A stretch of 64,000 nucleotides of DNA from Lytechinus variegatus. Taxonomy: Eukaryota; Echinodermata; Echinoidea; Temnopleuroida; Toxopneustidae. The DNA is taken from NCBI RefSeq assembly GCF_018143015.1, contig NC_054744.1, forward strand, positions 3,555,059 to 3,619,058, written 5' to 3'. A model generated the notes under the pieces. It did no database searches, was not told where the DNA came from, and saw only the letters and a program-made list of their open reading frames with translations. Below are positions 1-10,136 of this stretch, piece by piece. The number at the start of each line of letters is the position of its first letter. The first letter of the stretch is position 1. Made by a program: the position numbers and the translations under genes.

Positions 1-19
1 ACAGAAAATGCACGATCAC

Positions 20-260
20 CATAGCGGGTCTTAGTGCGAGGGCCATGAACTAAATTATTGGAATATCATGAACGTAAGGATCTGACAGATGAGGAAGAAC
101 GAAGGGAAATAAGGTCTTGGAGATATTTGTGACATATTATGGGTAATTTTGTATACAATGAGTAGAATTTTGAATGTTATCCGAGAGTGAACCGGAAGCC
201 AATGAAGTGATCGGAGAAATGAAGTATTCTGTCCATTGCTCAAAGAAAATAACATTCATC
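20..260 (-). mobile_element. LINE reverse-transcriptase C-terminal fragment
   Basis: The minus strand reads LHWLPVHSRITFKILLIVYK, which is the conserved segment just after the reverse transcriptase in CR1/L2-like non-LTR retrotransposons. Only this stretch is left and it stops near 55, so it is a truncated remnant. It is a different copy from the large element at 2.1-6.9 kb. Confidence comes from this one diagnostic motif. Confidence 0.7.
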
Positions 261-917
261 TATTTTATATAACACCTAAAAGTAGATCCTTTTCGTATGG
301 CATTTACAAATTTGAATAAAAGTGCATTCAGTCCGAACGCGGTCTGTTGATTGTCGCACATACATTCAACACACGCAAAGCGCCGGTGGTCTTGGCGCAC
401 ATGCAATGGACAGAATCGTATGGATTCAAAATTGCCAGATGATGACATTGTAAAATGGGCTGAAGGATTGATATCAAACAACCAATCAATGACAAGGATC
501 TTTGTAGGTGTTGTATAATTGTCAACATATTACGGGAGGATAGTGTCATGAAGGGGCAAGGACATCTATTTGATATGAGCACAAAATTATTGTGTACAAA
601 TAGGGCCAGAAATGCTCTGCCCCAAAAAATGGGGTCAGTGCAAGCATAAGCTAGAAGAGTAGTGCATGTGTCATGTTAAAGAAAAATAATCTGAACTGTA
701 GCCACTGATTCAGCCAGCCCTTCCCCCACCTCTGTTTGAAAATTGCAGCAAAGCTGTATGAAATCATATGTCCAGTTCCAATCAATCAGATGGGGGTTGT
801 CAAGACTCATTGTCTGGCTGACAGGGTGTTCCATCCCACGAGTGGAAATTAAAAAAAATGATGATAATTAAAAAAAATGTAAATTCATGTTTCTTTTTTT
901 ATTTTTTTTCATATTAG
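261..917. other. No assigned gene; upstream intron of the 918 exon
   Basis: I see no recognisable coding sequence. A short plus-strand open stretch at about 418-505 could be an exon of the same gene as the 918 exon, but it has no convincing splice sites or recognised motif. The segment ends in a strong polypyrimidine tract that precedes the AG at 916-917. Confidence 0.4.
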
Positions 918-1071
918 ATCCATCATGAGACAGTGCACTGCCTTGGAGTCTGTCAATCTCACGTCTTGTCGAAGTCTTCCAAGAGGACACAAGCACTGCT
1001 ATGGAGGCAAGAGCCTCAGGAAACTACGCAAGGAAATTCAGAATGTCACCATGTCTGATGAAGATGAGTAG
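918..1071 (+). CDS. Terminal exon of an LRR-like (possibly F-box/LRR) protein
   Basis: A T-rich tract and AG at 916-917 precede a 154-bp open stretch that ends in TAG at 1069-1071. The exon starts in phase 2: one base completes a split codon, then SIMRQCTALESVNLTSC follows. The CTALESVNLTSCRSLP part resembles a cysteine-type leucine-rich repeat as found at the end of F-box/LRR proteins. The tail is basic (KSLRKLRKE) and ends in the acidic SDEDE. A polyadenylation signal sits 157 bases downstream. The rest of the gene must lie to the left of the window. I cannot name the protein; the LRR reading rests on one repeat. Confidence 0.5.
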
Positions 1072-1227
1072 GGTGCTTGCTGCTTGTTACTTTCCATCTC
1101 CCAGCGGGAGATAGAGTGCAAACGGGTGAAATGTACATAAAGAGATCTGTCATTTAATCTCTTGAACATGACGTAAGAATGTGTGTTAGAGAATGGGTGC
1201 ATGTTTCAGTAGAGTTCCTTCCTGAAA

Positions 1228-1233
1228 AATAAA
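1228..1233 (+). promoter_or_regulatory. Polyadenylation signal AATAAA
   Basis: AATAAA is followed by an A-rich run (1237-1246), 157 bases after the stop of the 918-1071 exon. The spacing suits the end of that transcript. The A-run could equally be a processed-transcript tail, so the call is moderate. Confidence 0.45.
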
Positions 1234-1246
1234 TGCAAAAAAAAAA

Positions 1247-1950
1247 CCAGTGCCTACTTGCAAATGTCTCCAACCAGGGCTGAAATATTAGCACTTCCAG
1301 TGCCTTGTGCTAGGGCAAAACTTGCCCCCTTCAGATGTCTTTCACAGATCCTCTTTGATTTTGCATGTACTGTCTGTCGATCTGTATGTCCCGTTTGTCA
1401 TCCTGTTTTAAAGAACCATTTGACAGGACATCTTAAAACATGGGTCATGTATGCATAATGGTGTGATAAAGGTCTTATTAGTTGGGGGTATCAAGGTCAA
1501 AGTCACAGATCATTATTCATGTATACAAAGATATTTTGTTCTCATAATAAAAACATTTGAGTCGCCAATCTCATACATGGCTCATGTACATGTATGCATA
1601 TTGAAGTGGCAGTGATCCGATTAGATTTTAGGGTCAAAGACCACAGAGATAAATACTTGGATAGCCAGGAAGCATTGGTACAATGTTGGACCAGTGATTT
1701 AAATGGGTTTGCTTTTTTTTTCTTTTCAATTTTTAAGGGAGAATTTTCTAAATAGCAAAATTGCAATAGGGAGCTTTTTCATGTTTGGATGCTATCATCA
1801 GAATATGGCCAAGTTTCTTTTATATGTGTCAATTATTTTCGAATTAAGATGAATGATTTCATTGAGAAACACTTTATAATGTTAGATATTTGTCCTGCAG
1901 TGACTGAATATTGATGTAATATAATTTCCAGTAATCAAACCTCAAGTTCT
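1247..1950. other. No gene seen
   Basis: Low-complexity AT-rich sequence with several ACATGTA words. Open frames here are short and without recognised motifs. Confidence 0.5.
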
Positions 1951-2104
1951 TCTCCACAACATTAGCGTTGTAAAGAAGTTTCAATTAGTGTAGTACTTAA
2001 ACCACAGAAACGCCGCTTCCCAGAATCCAAACTCTGTGCAACATTGACATTGTAAAGCAATTTCCATAAGTGTACTTACTCCACAAAAGCACTGATGCCC
2101 AGAA
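1951..2104. repeat. Minisatellite, units of about 80 bp (left part)
   Basis: Two diverged units share the pattern CAACATT-GTAAAG-TTTC-AGTGTA-CCACA-AAA-CCCAGAA. The same units reappear at 7290-7445 on the other side of the LINE, so a single array was split by that insertion. Confidence 0.65.
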
Positions 2105-2657
2105 ACTTGAATGAATGAATGAATCTTTATTTTGTTTCAAATCCGATAACAAACAACAACAGTAAAACAATGTGATACAAGCAAATAGCAAAGAACATAG
2201 AGTAAATATAACAGGATAATATACATAATACATGCACTACTTTTTATATGAATATACATGTAACACCCATGAGAATAGATGAAAATGAAACGTGGTGACC
2301 TACTAAAAAGCTTAGCTTGTGGACCACAGGCCACCAGAATATTAGGAACTTACATTAGCAATCATTTAAAACATCATAGCACAAGCAAACAAAAAATTGT
2401 AGTAACCAAAGTAGGGATATACATATTTACAAAAGATACACTTAAAAGTAACAGAAAGTGAAATGCAGAATGCAAACAAATCCTATGAGACCCAAACTAT
2501 AAGAATCTAAAATTCAAAAAGAAGAAAGAAAAGAGGAAAAAAAGAAAATAGGCAGAGCTCTATTTTTGCATAGATAATTGTGGAGAGAATACAATCTATA
2601 AAGTTAGACGAGATATAACGAGCAGGCATTCGTTTACTGATCTAAGTATTTCTTCAG

Positions 2658-5600
2658 TTAATCGGTCTTTAACTTGTTTCTAAAAACACTGAGGCTAACT
2701 GATTGCTTCAAAGAAGAAGGAAAGGAGTTCTATAATTTTGGCCCAGTGTAAACAAATGTATTTAGCCGAAAACTACTTTTGACCAATGGCAAGTGGAGAA
2801 AAGAAACTTGTCTTGTATAGTAAGAATGGATTTGGTCATTTCTAACACATAATGAATAAAGGGCAAGAGGAAGATCTCTTTTATTTAATTGATACATAAT
2901 GCAACCGAGGTTGAGATCAAATATGTCATGTAAATTAAGGAACTTGTTTTCATGAAACAAAATATTATTGTGATATCGTGAACTAACTCCACATACTAGT
3001 CTAATTACCCTTTTCTGCACTTTTAATAACCCATCCAAATGAACTTTAGCAGCATTGCCCCAGGCAAGGATGCAATAATTCAAGTAAGGCAAAATGAGAG
3101 TTGAGTACAAAATACATAAAATATGTTTTGGGAATATACTCTTCAATGAATTAATGACTCCTGAATTTCTGGAAAGTAGTTTACATAAATGAGATATGTG
3201 AACTTTCCAATTCAGCTTACTATCAATGTGTACCCCAAGGAATTTTGTACTCAATACTTCAGTAATCTGAACATTAATTTTAATATCATCTGGCAATTTT
3301 GATAGGGTATTGCTGAATAACATGTAGTTTGTTTTAACAAGATTTAAGGAAAGCCTGTTAGCAATGATCCATTCGTTAACAGAAATCAATTCTGAATTGA
3401 TAGTTTGCAATAAATTGCAGGGGTTCTTTTCAGAAAAAATATGCTTGAGTCATCTGCAAACAGGATAAACGAAATGATTTTTGATGACTGAGGGAAATCA
3501 TTTTATATATATGAGAAATAATATAGGCCCAAGGAGTGAACCTTGTGGCACTCCACATGTAAGTGACTGCATAGATGACTTCTTAACACCATTTAAAAAT
3601 ACAAACTGTTTTTTATCAGAGGTAGCTCTTGAACCACTCTAAAGCCTTACCCCGGAATCCATAGAAAGATAGTTTATACAAAAGAATGTCATGGTCAATC
3701 GTGTCAAAGGCTTTGGAGTAGTCCAAGAATATACCAACAGTATGGAGCCCATTATCTCTTGCAGAAGAAATTTTGTCAATGAAATGTAACAGAGCATGAG
3801 AGGTAGTGTTTTTTTCACGAAAACCAAATTATTCAGGAGCGAGAATATTATTGATTTTCAAAAACTTCATAACACGAACAGAAATTATTTTTTCAAGAAT
3901 TTTAGAAAAGCATGTAAGAAGAGAGATGGGCCGGTAGTTTCCAACTTCCTGAGGAATTCCCTTTTTGTAAATCGGCACAACTTTGGCTATCTTCATACTC
4001 AAAGGAACGATTCCATGTACAATAGATAAATTGAATATATGGGTAATAGGAGAAACAATAACATCAATGACTTCTTTAATAAGCTTGTTAGATAGTCCAT
4101 CATACCCAGCAGCCTTATTTGTTTTCAAATTATGAACAATGTCAATCACTTCCTTTTCAACGACAGGAGTAAAGAAACATGAACAGGGAAGTCGACTACC
4201 AAGGTAATCATGGAAAAGTTTTTGACTAGCGGGAAGACTAGATGACAAATGATTTCCTATTGATGAAAAGAATTGATTACAAGCGTTACTCATTTGTACA
4301 TGATCTTCAGTCAAAACCCCATCTACTAAAAGTTTAGAGGGACCCTGACTCTTTTGTTTTGAATTTAGCGTTTGTCTTATAACTTTCCAGGTTCCCTTCA
4401 TATCTTTGAAGACTGACTTAAACTTTTCATCATAATATGATTTTTTAGCGTCTCGTAGTACAGATGTTAAAATATTCCTATAGCAAGAGTATTTTTGCTT
4501 TGCTCCTAATGTTCTTCTTAGTTTAAACTTACAAAATAGTTTATTTTTCTTGTTGATACATTTCAATAAAGATTTGGATACCCAAGGCATCTGAGGATAT
4601 TTTCTTCTATCTTTTTGTTTCTTGCTTAGGAGAGGGAAATTCTTTTCATATAGAGCTGTTACCAATTCAAGAAATTTACAGTAAGCTTTTTCAACGTCAG
4701 ACTCATGTAAGACAACACTCCAATCGGTTGCATTTAAATCACACTTGAACCTTTGCATATTTTCGAAGCCAAAATTACGAGAAAAACTATTTTCATTAAT
4801 ATTCCTTGAGTTTCTGATACTTAATGGAAAAGAAGCAATTACTGGAAAGTGATCTGAAATATCAGAAATTAGGATCGATGATTTTATTGACAGTTGACCT
4901 ACAGAGAAAATGTTGTCTATTAATGTTGAAGTATTTTCAGTTACACGCGTAGGTCTATTGATAAGCGGGACAAGATTAAAAGAAGCAAGAGCATCTAAAA
5001 AACCATTCACTGAAGCATTAGAACCATACTGCAAAAGGTTTATATTGAAATCACCTAACAAGCAAACCCTCTTGCTATGAAGTACAGGATTTGACAGCAG
5101 ATCTTGTAGCTCATCTGTAAAATTCTCAACACTACTTTGGGGTGGTCTATAAACAACACCAACAATAAAATTACTTTGACCAGGGATAACCACTTCCACA
5201 AAAACTGTTTCAAGGGACTGATTCATTACATTCAGATCAGGTGTAAGATGATATTCTAAGGTTGAGGAGATAAACAATGCTACTCCACCTCCAGTTTTGT
5301 TCTGCCTGCAGTTGACGATGGGGTTGTGATAGCCAGGAAGAGAATAAAGGTTACTATTATCTGAGAGCCATGTTTCAGAGAGGCCTACAACTGAAAATTT
5401 GGTAGCCAGTTCTTGCAATAAAATGTTCAAGTGATCAAAGTTTTTATTAATACTACGAATATTCATATGAAACAATGAAAATGAATTGTCATTAACAAAG
5501 CCATTTTTAAATTTGTCAATAGTAAAGTACTTTGACGAAGGCAATATAGTTTCAAAATTATCATCAACAGTGTAGACGAAAGAGTCCATGGTAGAATTAA

Positions 5601-5696
5601 GGAAATCAGCAATATCATGTCCATGGTAGAATTAAGGAAATCAGCAATATCATTCTCTCCCTGGCCATCAATATCAGTTGGGACTTGAGTCATCAA
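2658..5696 (-). pseudogene. LINE ORF2: endonuclease plus reverse transcriptase, disrupted
   Basis: The N-terminal part is an AP-type endonuclease with SLFHMNIRSINKN, VGLSETWL, LLGDFNINLL and ISDHFPVIASF. The reverse transcriptase follows with NYRPISLLTCFSKILEK, the [16 protein letters not shown] motif, CGVPQGSLLGPIL, the FADD catalytic box and the late NYCILAWGN segment. Defects seen: a 35-bp tandem duplication at 5584-5653 that shifts the frame near the start, a TAA at 3826-3828 where the same frame continues with FGFRE, a shift after WFKSYL near 3625, another near ILFLIYI, another just after FADD, and a TAG replacing the Trp codon after GPKL at 2730. The last codon is TAA at 2658-2660. The copy cannot make an active protein. 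Confidence 0.85.
5584..5653. repeat. 35-bp perfect tandem duplication
   Basis: The 35 bases at 5584-5618 are repeated exactly at 5619-5653. On the minus strand the duplication falls between DIADFLNSTMD and SFVYTVDD, and since 35 is not a multiple of three it separates the true ORF2 start at 5696 from the rest of the protein. Confidence 0.9.
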
Positions 5697-6075
5697 TATA
5701 CAAGAATAGATGATAGAGCAAAAATAGTGCTACATAGTAGATAGGAAACCAGAAAACAAAAGGTGAAAAAGAAATTTTCTTTACAAAAAGAAAAATCACA
5801 AAAATTATGAGCACACAAGCGCGATCATATGCAAATAAATTCATACTCATATTAGAATACAAACTATAAAAGACTAGAGATCAGATATTGAAATAATAGT
5901 ACTAATGAAATACTAAACTACTGCAGGATGAAAAAAAAAGGGTATATAGACAAAAGATACAAAAAATAAAAATAATAATACAATGCACAATCCAGATACA
6001 TGGAATTTTAACAGAATATGGAAAAGAAAAGTGAACACGAGATTAGCAAATAGAAAGCAGAGTAACATAGTCACT

Positions 6076-6822
6076 TCAAATAGAGTCAAGATCGGTCTTA
6101 GAGTTAATGAGTTTCTTCATATCTCTGTTCGGGTCATTGGTTGGGATGAGGGCTGTAATTCGGCCATCACGGGTCCAGGCATCCTTGACACGTGGATGGT
6201 CTCTGGTGTCCTTCAGGAGCTTGGCGTTGGCTGCCGTAAGATCCTCCTGAATGGACCGCCTGGAATTGGCCAGCTTCCGACGCTGGGAGAGAACCTCTGA
6301 CCTTTTTTTGTAGGTTACAAACCTCACAATTATGGGGTCAGGGATCACCTCACCCTGCCGGTTTTTCTTTGGTGCTCTTGACTTAAGCCGATGACATCTG
6401 TCAATGTCATGGCCGTTAATGTCAATTTGTAGCTGTTCTTTAACCAACTTAATAACCGAATCCTCAGCAGTCTCTCCTGTGTGCTCTGGAACCCCAAAGA
6501 CGCGCAGAGAATTCCGCCTGCTGTATTGTTCTTGGGTGTTAAGGTCCCTTTTCAAGTTTGAAACTTCATCATCCTTCCGGGCGAGACGTTCTTTAAGCGA
6601 CCGAATTTCCATCTTCTGGTCATCCCGGTGACTCTCCAGATCGAAGATTTTTGCCTCCTGTCGGTCAATAACCTCTTGAAATCTGGCTAGCTTGGTGTCG
6701 ATATGTGAAGCCACTAGCTCCACCAGCCTGCCATCTCCAAGAAGGTCCGCTAAAACCAGGGACACCAAAGAAGCAGTGGATCCCTCATTTTCCTTCTTCT
6801 CTTTATTTCCCCTAGGAGCCAT
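6076..6822 (-). CDS. LINE ORF1 protein, intact
   Basis: 248 residues from ATG at 6822. Residues from about 45 to 95 form a charged coiled coil (DRQEAKIFDLESHRDDQK onward), followed by QYSRRNSLRVFGVPE, the hallmark of the RRM-like middle domain of LINE ORF1 nucleic-acid chaperones. The C-terminal part contains PIIVRFVTYKKRSEVL and RSIQEDLTAANAKLL, the usual C-terminal domain. ORF1p binds element RNA and helps target-primed reverse transcription. It is the only undamaged gene of this element and is followed after about 380 bases by ORF2. Confidence 0.85.
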   Translation of the reverse strand: MAPRGNKEKKENEGSTASLVSLVLADLLGDGRLVELVASHIDTKLARFQEVIDRQEAKIFDLESHRDDQKMEIRSLKERLARKDDEVSNLKRDLNTQEQYSRRNSLRVFGVPEHTGETAEDSVIKLVKEQLQIDINGHDIDRCHRLKSRAPKKNRQGEVIPDPIIVRFVTYKKRSEVLSQRRKLANSRRSIQEDLTAANAKLLKDTRDHPRVKDAWTRDGRITALIPTNDPNRDMKKLINSKTDLDSI

Positions 6823-6900
6823 GTTGAAGATGAGAGACGACTATGCCACAGATTTACGACACACAGATCTCACCAAAGCTCATACACAACAATGAGGCAC

Positions 6901-7289
6901 TGTATTCCTTAGTAATGGGGAATTCCTCACAAGGACAGACTATAAACGGTGTAGATTACATGTAGTAGTAGAGAGCTATGGTGCATGCAGTATAAACATA
7001 CAGCATGAGAGTGGGTTGTTGGGACTGAAGACCAGAGTAAGGCAAGTTATTCACAATAAATCAGTCCCACATAACTAATTCCTCAATGATACTTCCTCGT
7101 GATCCAAGTTCTGGGATGTGCTATAAGAGTCCTACATGCCAGGTAAAAGTCTATTCCAAGTGGGTATTAGTGGAAATGGACAAAAAAATCACGAATCCAA
7201 GAGAGCACATTTGACACATTAGACACGTAGACATCTCTTTATACTATAAAGAGATATATATATTTCTCTTGCCAAACTTAATTTCAAGT
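6901..7289. other. Uncertain 5' flank of the LINE
   Basis: This holds either the LINE 5' untranslated region or the sequence it inserted into. It is AT-rich with no open frame of note. No clear target-site duplication was found. Confidence 0.4.
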
Positions 7290-7445
7290 ACTTTAATACA
7301 ACATTGACATCATAAAGTATTGGTGTAGACGCAACACAAAAACACAGATTCCCAGAAACCACACTCCAAGACCTTCTACACAACATTGATATTGTACAGC
7401 AGTTTCCATTGGTGTACATAAACCACAGAAACACCAGTCATTTTT
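7290..7445. repeat. Minisatellite, units of about 80 bp (right part)
   Basis: Two further units of the array at 1951-2104: CAACATTGACATC-TAAAG, then CAACATTGATATTGTA-CAG-AGTTTCCATTGGTGTA-CCACAGAAACACC. Their position implies the LINE interrupted the array. Confidence 0.65.
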
Positions 7446-8439
7446 CCATAAGTCTTTGTTCATCTCCATGTGGGGCTTGTGGACATTGGATAGGCATTGC
7501 CTGTGCCTCTGGGATCATGGCGCTGTCTTTTGTCTGTTGCCTCACCTGAATTTCTCCTGCCATAAATTTTGGTCATTGATTGGTTACAAAGTTCGATGAA
7601 GAAAAATAAATGTTTGGTGACTGCTGCCTGATGCTTGCAGGGGCCTCCAGTTTTGCCTACAGGACTTCCAAGAACAATGCCCTATGTCCATGTCTACATC
7701 ATAATTAACATCCTTGGAAGACTGCCTCTTCTTCAAGAACTGGGTGATTGAATTAGAAGAACTAGTACATGAATTTGAAAAATATATATATATACATATA
7801 TAAGTCATAAATGCAAGTTTAGAGTTAAGATTATCTGAAGTTATCAATTGTACAATGTTCAAAGTGGCATCAAAGTAGTCACCATTTCTAGGCTCTTATT
7901 TTCCACCACACTAAAAAAACATGGCAGCCAACATGCGCTGTAACTTTCATGCACGCATTTTCTATAATTGTCAGACTTTCTCACCTACAATGAAAAATTA
8001 ACAAGACATCTTGATAACTTATAGGAGGAATGCAACTATGACATTGTGTATATACATTCTGTTGGAATTATCCTTTAATTTTGGCTTTCTTGCCCAATAT
8101 TCTTAGGAGTTTACACATTACAATTAAGTTGTACTGTGAATTGGTAACACATTGAATTGAATTGAATAGTCAGAATGCACATAGCGTAAATTATTTGTTG
8201 TAAAGTTGTGCAAGTCATGTTTGTCCAAACTTAACAGCAAGTACATGTAATCTACACTACAGGACTTCTGTGTTGTCTTCATCCTCTTCTCCAAGTTTTT
8301 AATAAAGTCCATTATTGCTGTTAACTTCCACTTTACCCCTCTTGGACTTTCTGGTATTGAGTAGTAGTGGTCCTTGAGAAATGAAGGTTCTGAAGACTTT
8401 GGTACAGGTGTCTTTGCAGTATCTGGGAGGTTGTTTGCT
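7446..8439 (-). other. No assigned gene; two unassigned minus-strand open stretches
   Basis: On the minus strand an AG after a pyrimidine-containing tract near 7767 precedes SSNSITQFLKKRQSSKD, and another open stretch at about 8430-8250 reads ESPRGVKWKLTAIMDFIKN. They look more protein-like than chance but match nothing I recognise and lack confirmed splice sites. They may be relics of one transposon gene. Confidence 0.2.
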
Positions 8440-9531
8440 TCCAATGGCCACCCGCATCCAGTGCTTGTAAAGTTCTGTTCTTACAGAGTCCGAGCTAAGG
8501 TCATTGGTGCTAGAGAGCTTCTGAAAGGGAAGAAAATGAGTATCCAAGAAGATTTGACACAAGTTCGCCAAATCCTCTATCAGAAGGTCCTCAAATCGAG
8601 AGAAACTTCCAAGATCCTATCTTGTTGGAGCACTGATGGCAGAGTATTTGTGTCACTACCCTCCACTAATGGAAAGACTGTGAAGAAACTCATCACATGT
8701 GAACAAGATCTCTTGAATCTCTAGGACTGGACTTTACACGATGAAGTTATTGATCTTCCATTGTTAATGTCTTGAGAGTATATCGGCTATTTTTTTTTAA
8801 CACACCTGTAGTCTTCATTTTTCTCTTTTTGCTACGTAATTGTTGTTGGTTGTTAATTGTATTTGTGTTGCCCATGTCATACACCTGCTCTATCTGCAAA
8901 AATAATGTGAATGACATAGCTGCCTGATACTGCTAACTGTACTATATGTGAGTCCAGTGCACACATCACTTGTCTAAATAAAGTAGGACTCGGTATTAAG
9001 ACATATTCGCCATGTCCATCTTGCCTTGCCTCTATCTTACCCTTCTATAACATTGAAAATGAACAAGAATTTGTTAATGCAGTCTCATGTTCCTCATGCT
9101 TACCTGTACAAACTCAATTTTTTGAGGAACTAGAGATATTCTCTTCTCCTCTACTTGACGAGTCAAATTTTGAGGAAGCTTTTAGGGATAACAATACATG
9201 TAGCTGTAAATACTACTCAATGGACTCTTTTAATAATGCATGTAGTACATCTAACTTGAACACTTCATCTTTTTCTATATTCTATATGAATGCCCAGAGC
9301 TTAGCCAAGAAATTCCCCTATTGCATGAACTTATTACAGAGTTTATCACACAATTTTCAAATATATGGTTTCACTGAAACCTGGTTCAAGAGCTCTGTTT
9401 CCACTTTGTATAATATTCCTCATTATTCTTTTTTACAAAAATATAGACCACGAAGAAGAGGTGGAGGGGTTTGTTTATATGTATCTGATCAACTTGTCTA
9501 TAATGCACATGACGATCTGAATTTTAGTTGA
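8440..9531 (+). mobile_element. LINE fragment: ORF1 C-terminus, zinc-finger-like stretch and start of ORF2
   Basis: The plus strand encodes an ORF1 C-terminal domain (NGHPHPVLVKF, KMSIQEDLTQVR, WSTDGRVFVSLP, ending DLLNL at 8724). After a spacer comes a degraded cysteine-rich stretch (CSICKNNVND, then SSAHITCLN and CPSCLAS), then the ORF2 endonuclease start SSFSIFYMNAQSLAKKF, FTETWFKS and RRRGGGVCLYVS. The coding sequence stops abruptly at 9531, where a YqaJ exon on the opposite strand begins. The Cys-x2-Cys/His-x2-Cys pattern resembles the PHD-like finger present in some CR1-type ORF2 proteins. It is not a copy of the 2.1-6.9 kb element; the proteins differ throughout. Confidence 0.7.
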
Positions 9532-9980
9532 TACTCCATTCGGTGATGCTCCAATGTATGCTCTCTGAGGAAGCAGACACAGACCACTCTGCCTCACCAT
9601 GTGTTGTTGATGTGACCGTCTCATTACCAGTGAATTGTACTCAACAGCTACCTTCTCTTTCGGTCTTCCGCCCCCATTCGATAGCTGCTGGCTCAAACTC
9701 CTTTGCACCTCCCTTCACTAGTCTTACGGCGAGTGACCCACCTTCCTCTTTCTTCGATGACGCTATTGCTTTGAAGTTTGAAGCTGTCAGTCTACACTTG
9801 CGCAGGTCATGCCACATTTGATCCTGGGCGGTCCTCTTGTATGCTCCTCTATATCGTCTACCTCCTCCTCGGTCAAAACCATGCTCTTCGCAATCTCTGA
9901 TGGCGTAAGCACCTGCCTGGACATCATGTGTTTGTGGTACTGGAATGATGCCAATTATTGATGAAAATGCAAAACTTGAA
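9532..9980 (-). pseudogene. YqaJ-family nuclease exon, broken
   Basis: On the minus strand a good acceptor (TTTTGTGTTTTGCAG, AG at 9982-9981) opens an exon that reads MWHDLRKCRLTASNFKAIA, then AIEWGRKTERE, and, after a frameshift near 9650, AYIGASPNGV. These are the usual blocks of the YqaJ/lambda-exonuclease family: W-x2-R-x2-R-TASNF, then E-x-A-x2-WG, then GASPDG. The final aspartate and the following ExK block are absent because the exon ends exactly at the LINE junction at 9531/9532. In animals such exons commonly belong to PIF/Harbinger-related (ISL2EU) transposons, whose second protein has a YqaJ domain. An LTR element lies in the intron just upstream. Function here is lost. Confidence 0.7.
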
Positions 9981-10032
9981 CTGCAAAACACAAAAGTCAA
10001 ACAACTATAAAATCAGTTTCGTCTGAATACAT

Positions 10033-10136
10033 GTTTAGGAAATTAGGATGGTCAATTTCCTAATTATGTAAATAGAAAAAAGGAAAGATTGTGTCCTACC
10101 TTAATTTTTGCACGCCAGAGGATAGAATGAGGTCCA
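10033..10136 (-). repeat. 3' LTR remnant
   Basis: 104 bases nearly identical to 11076-11179, beginning GTTTAGGAAATTAGG on the plus strand. It is the last part of the LTR; the earlier part went with pol. Confidence 0.8.

Larger units (their letters stand above)
2105..6900 (-). mobile_element. Nearly full-length CR1/L2-like non-LTR retrotransposon
   Basis: Read on the minus strand, the element has ORF1 (6822-6076), a short spacer, ORF2 (5696-2658) with endonuclease then reverse transcriptase, and a 3' region ending at 2105-2123 in ATTC repeats, the type of short tandem tail these elements carry. ORF1 is intact; ORF2 is broken by a tandem duplication, nonsense codons and frameshifts. The 5' boundary is not resolved and lies between 6,830 and 7,290. 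The element is flanked on both sides by units of one minisatellite. Clade assignment within the CR1/L2/Jockey group is inference from motifs. Confidence 0.85.

Noticed and set aside
9528..9821. Plus-strand 97-codon frame
   Set aside because: Antisense of the YqaJ exon, which explains the open frame.
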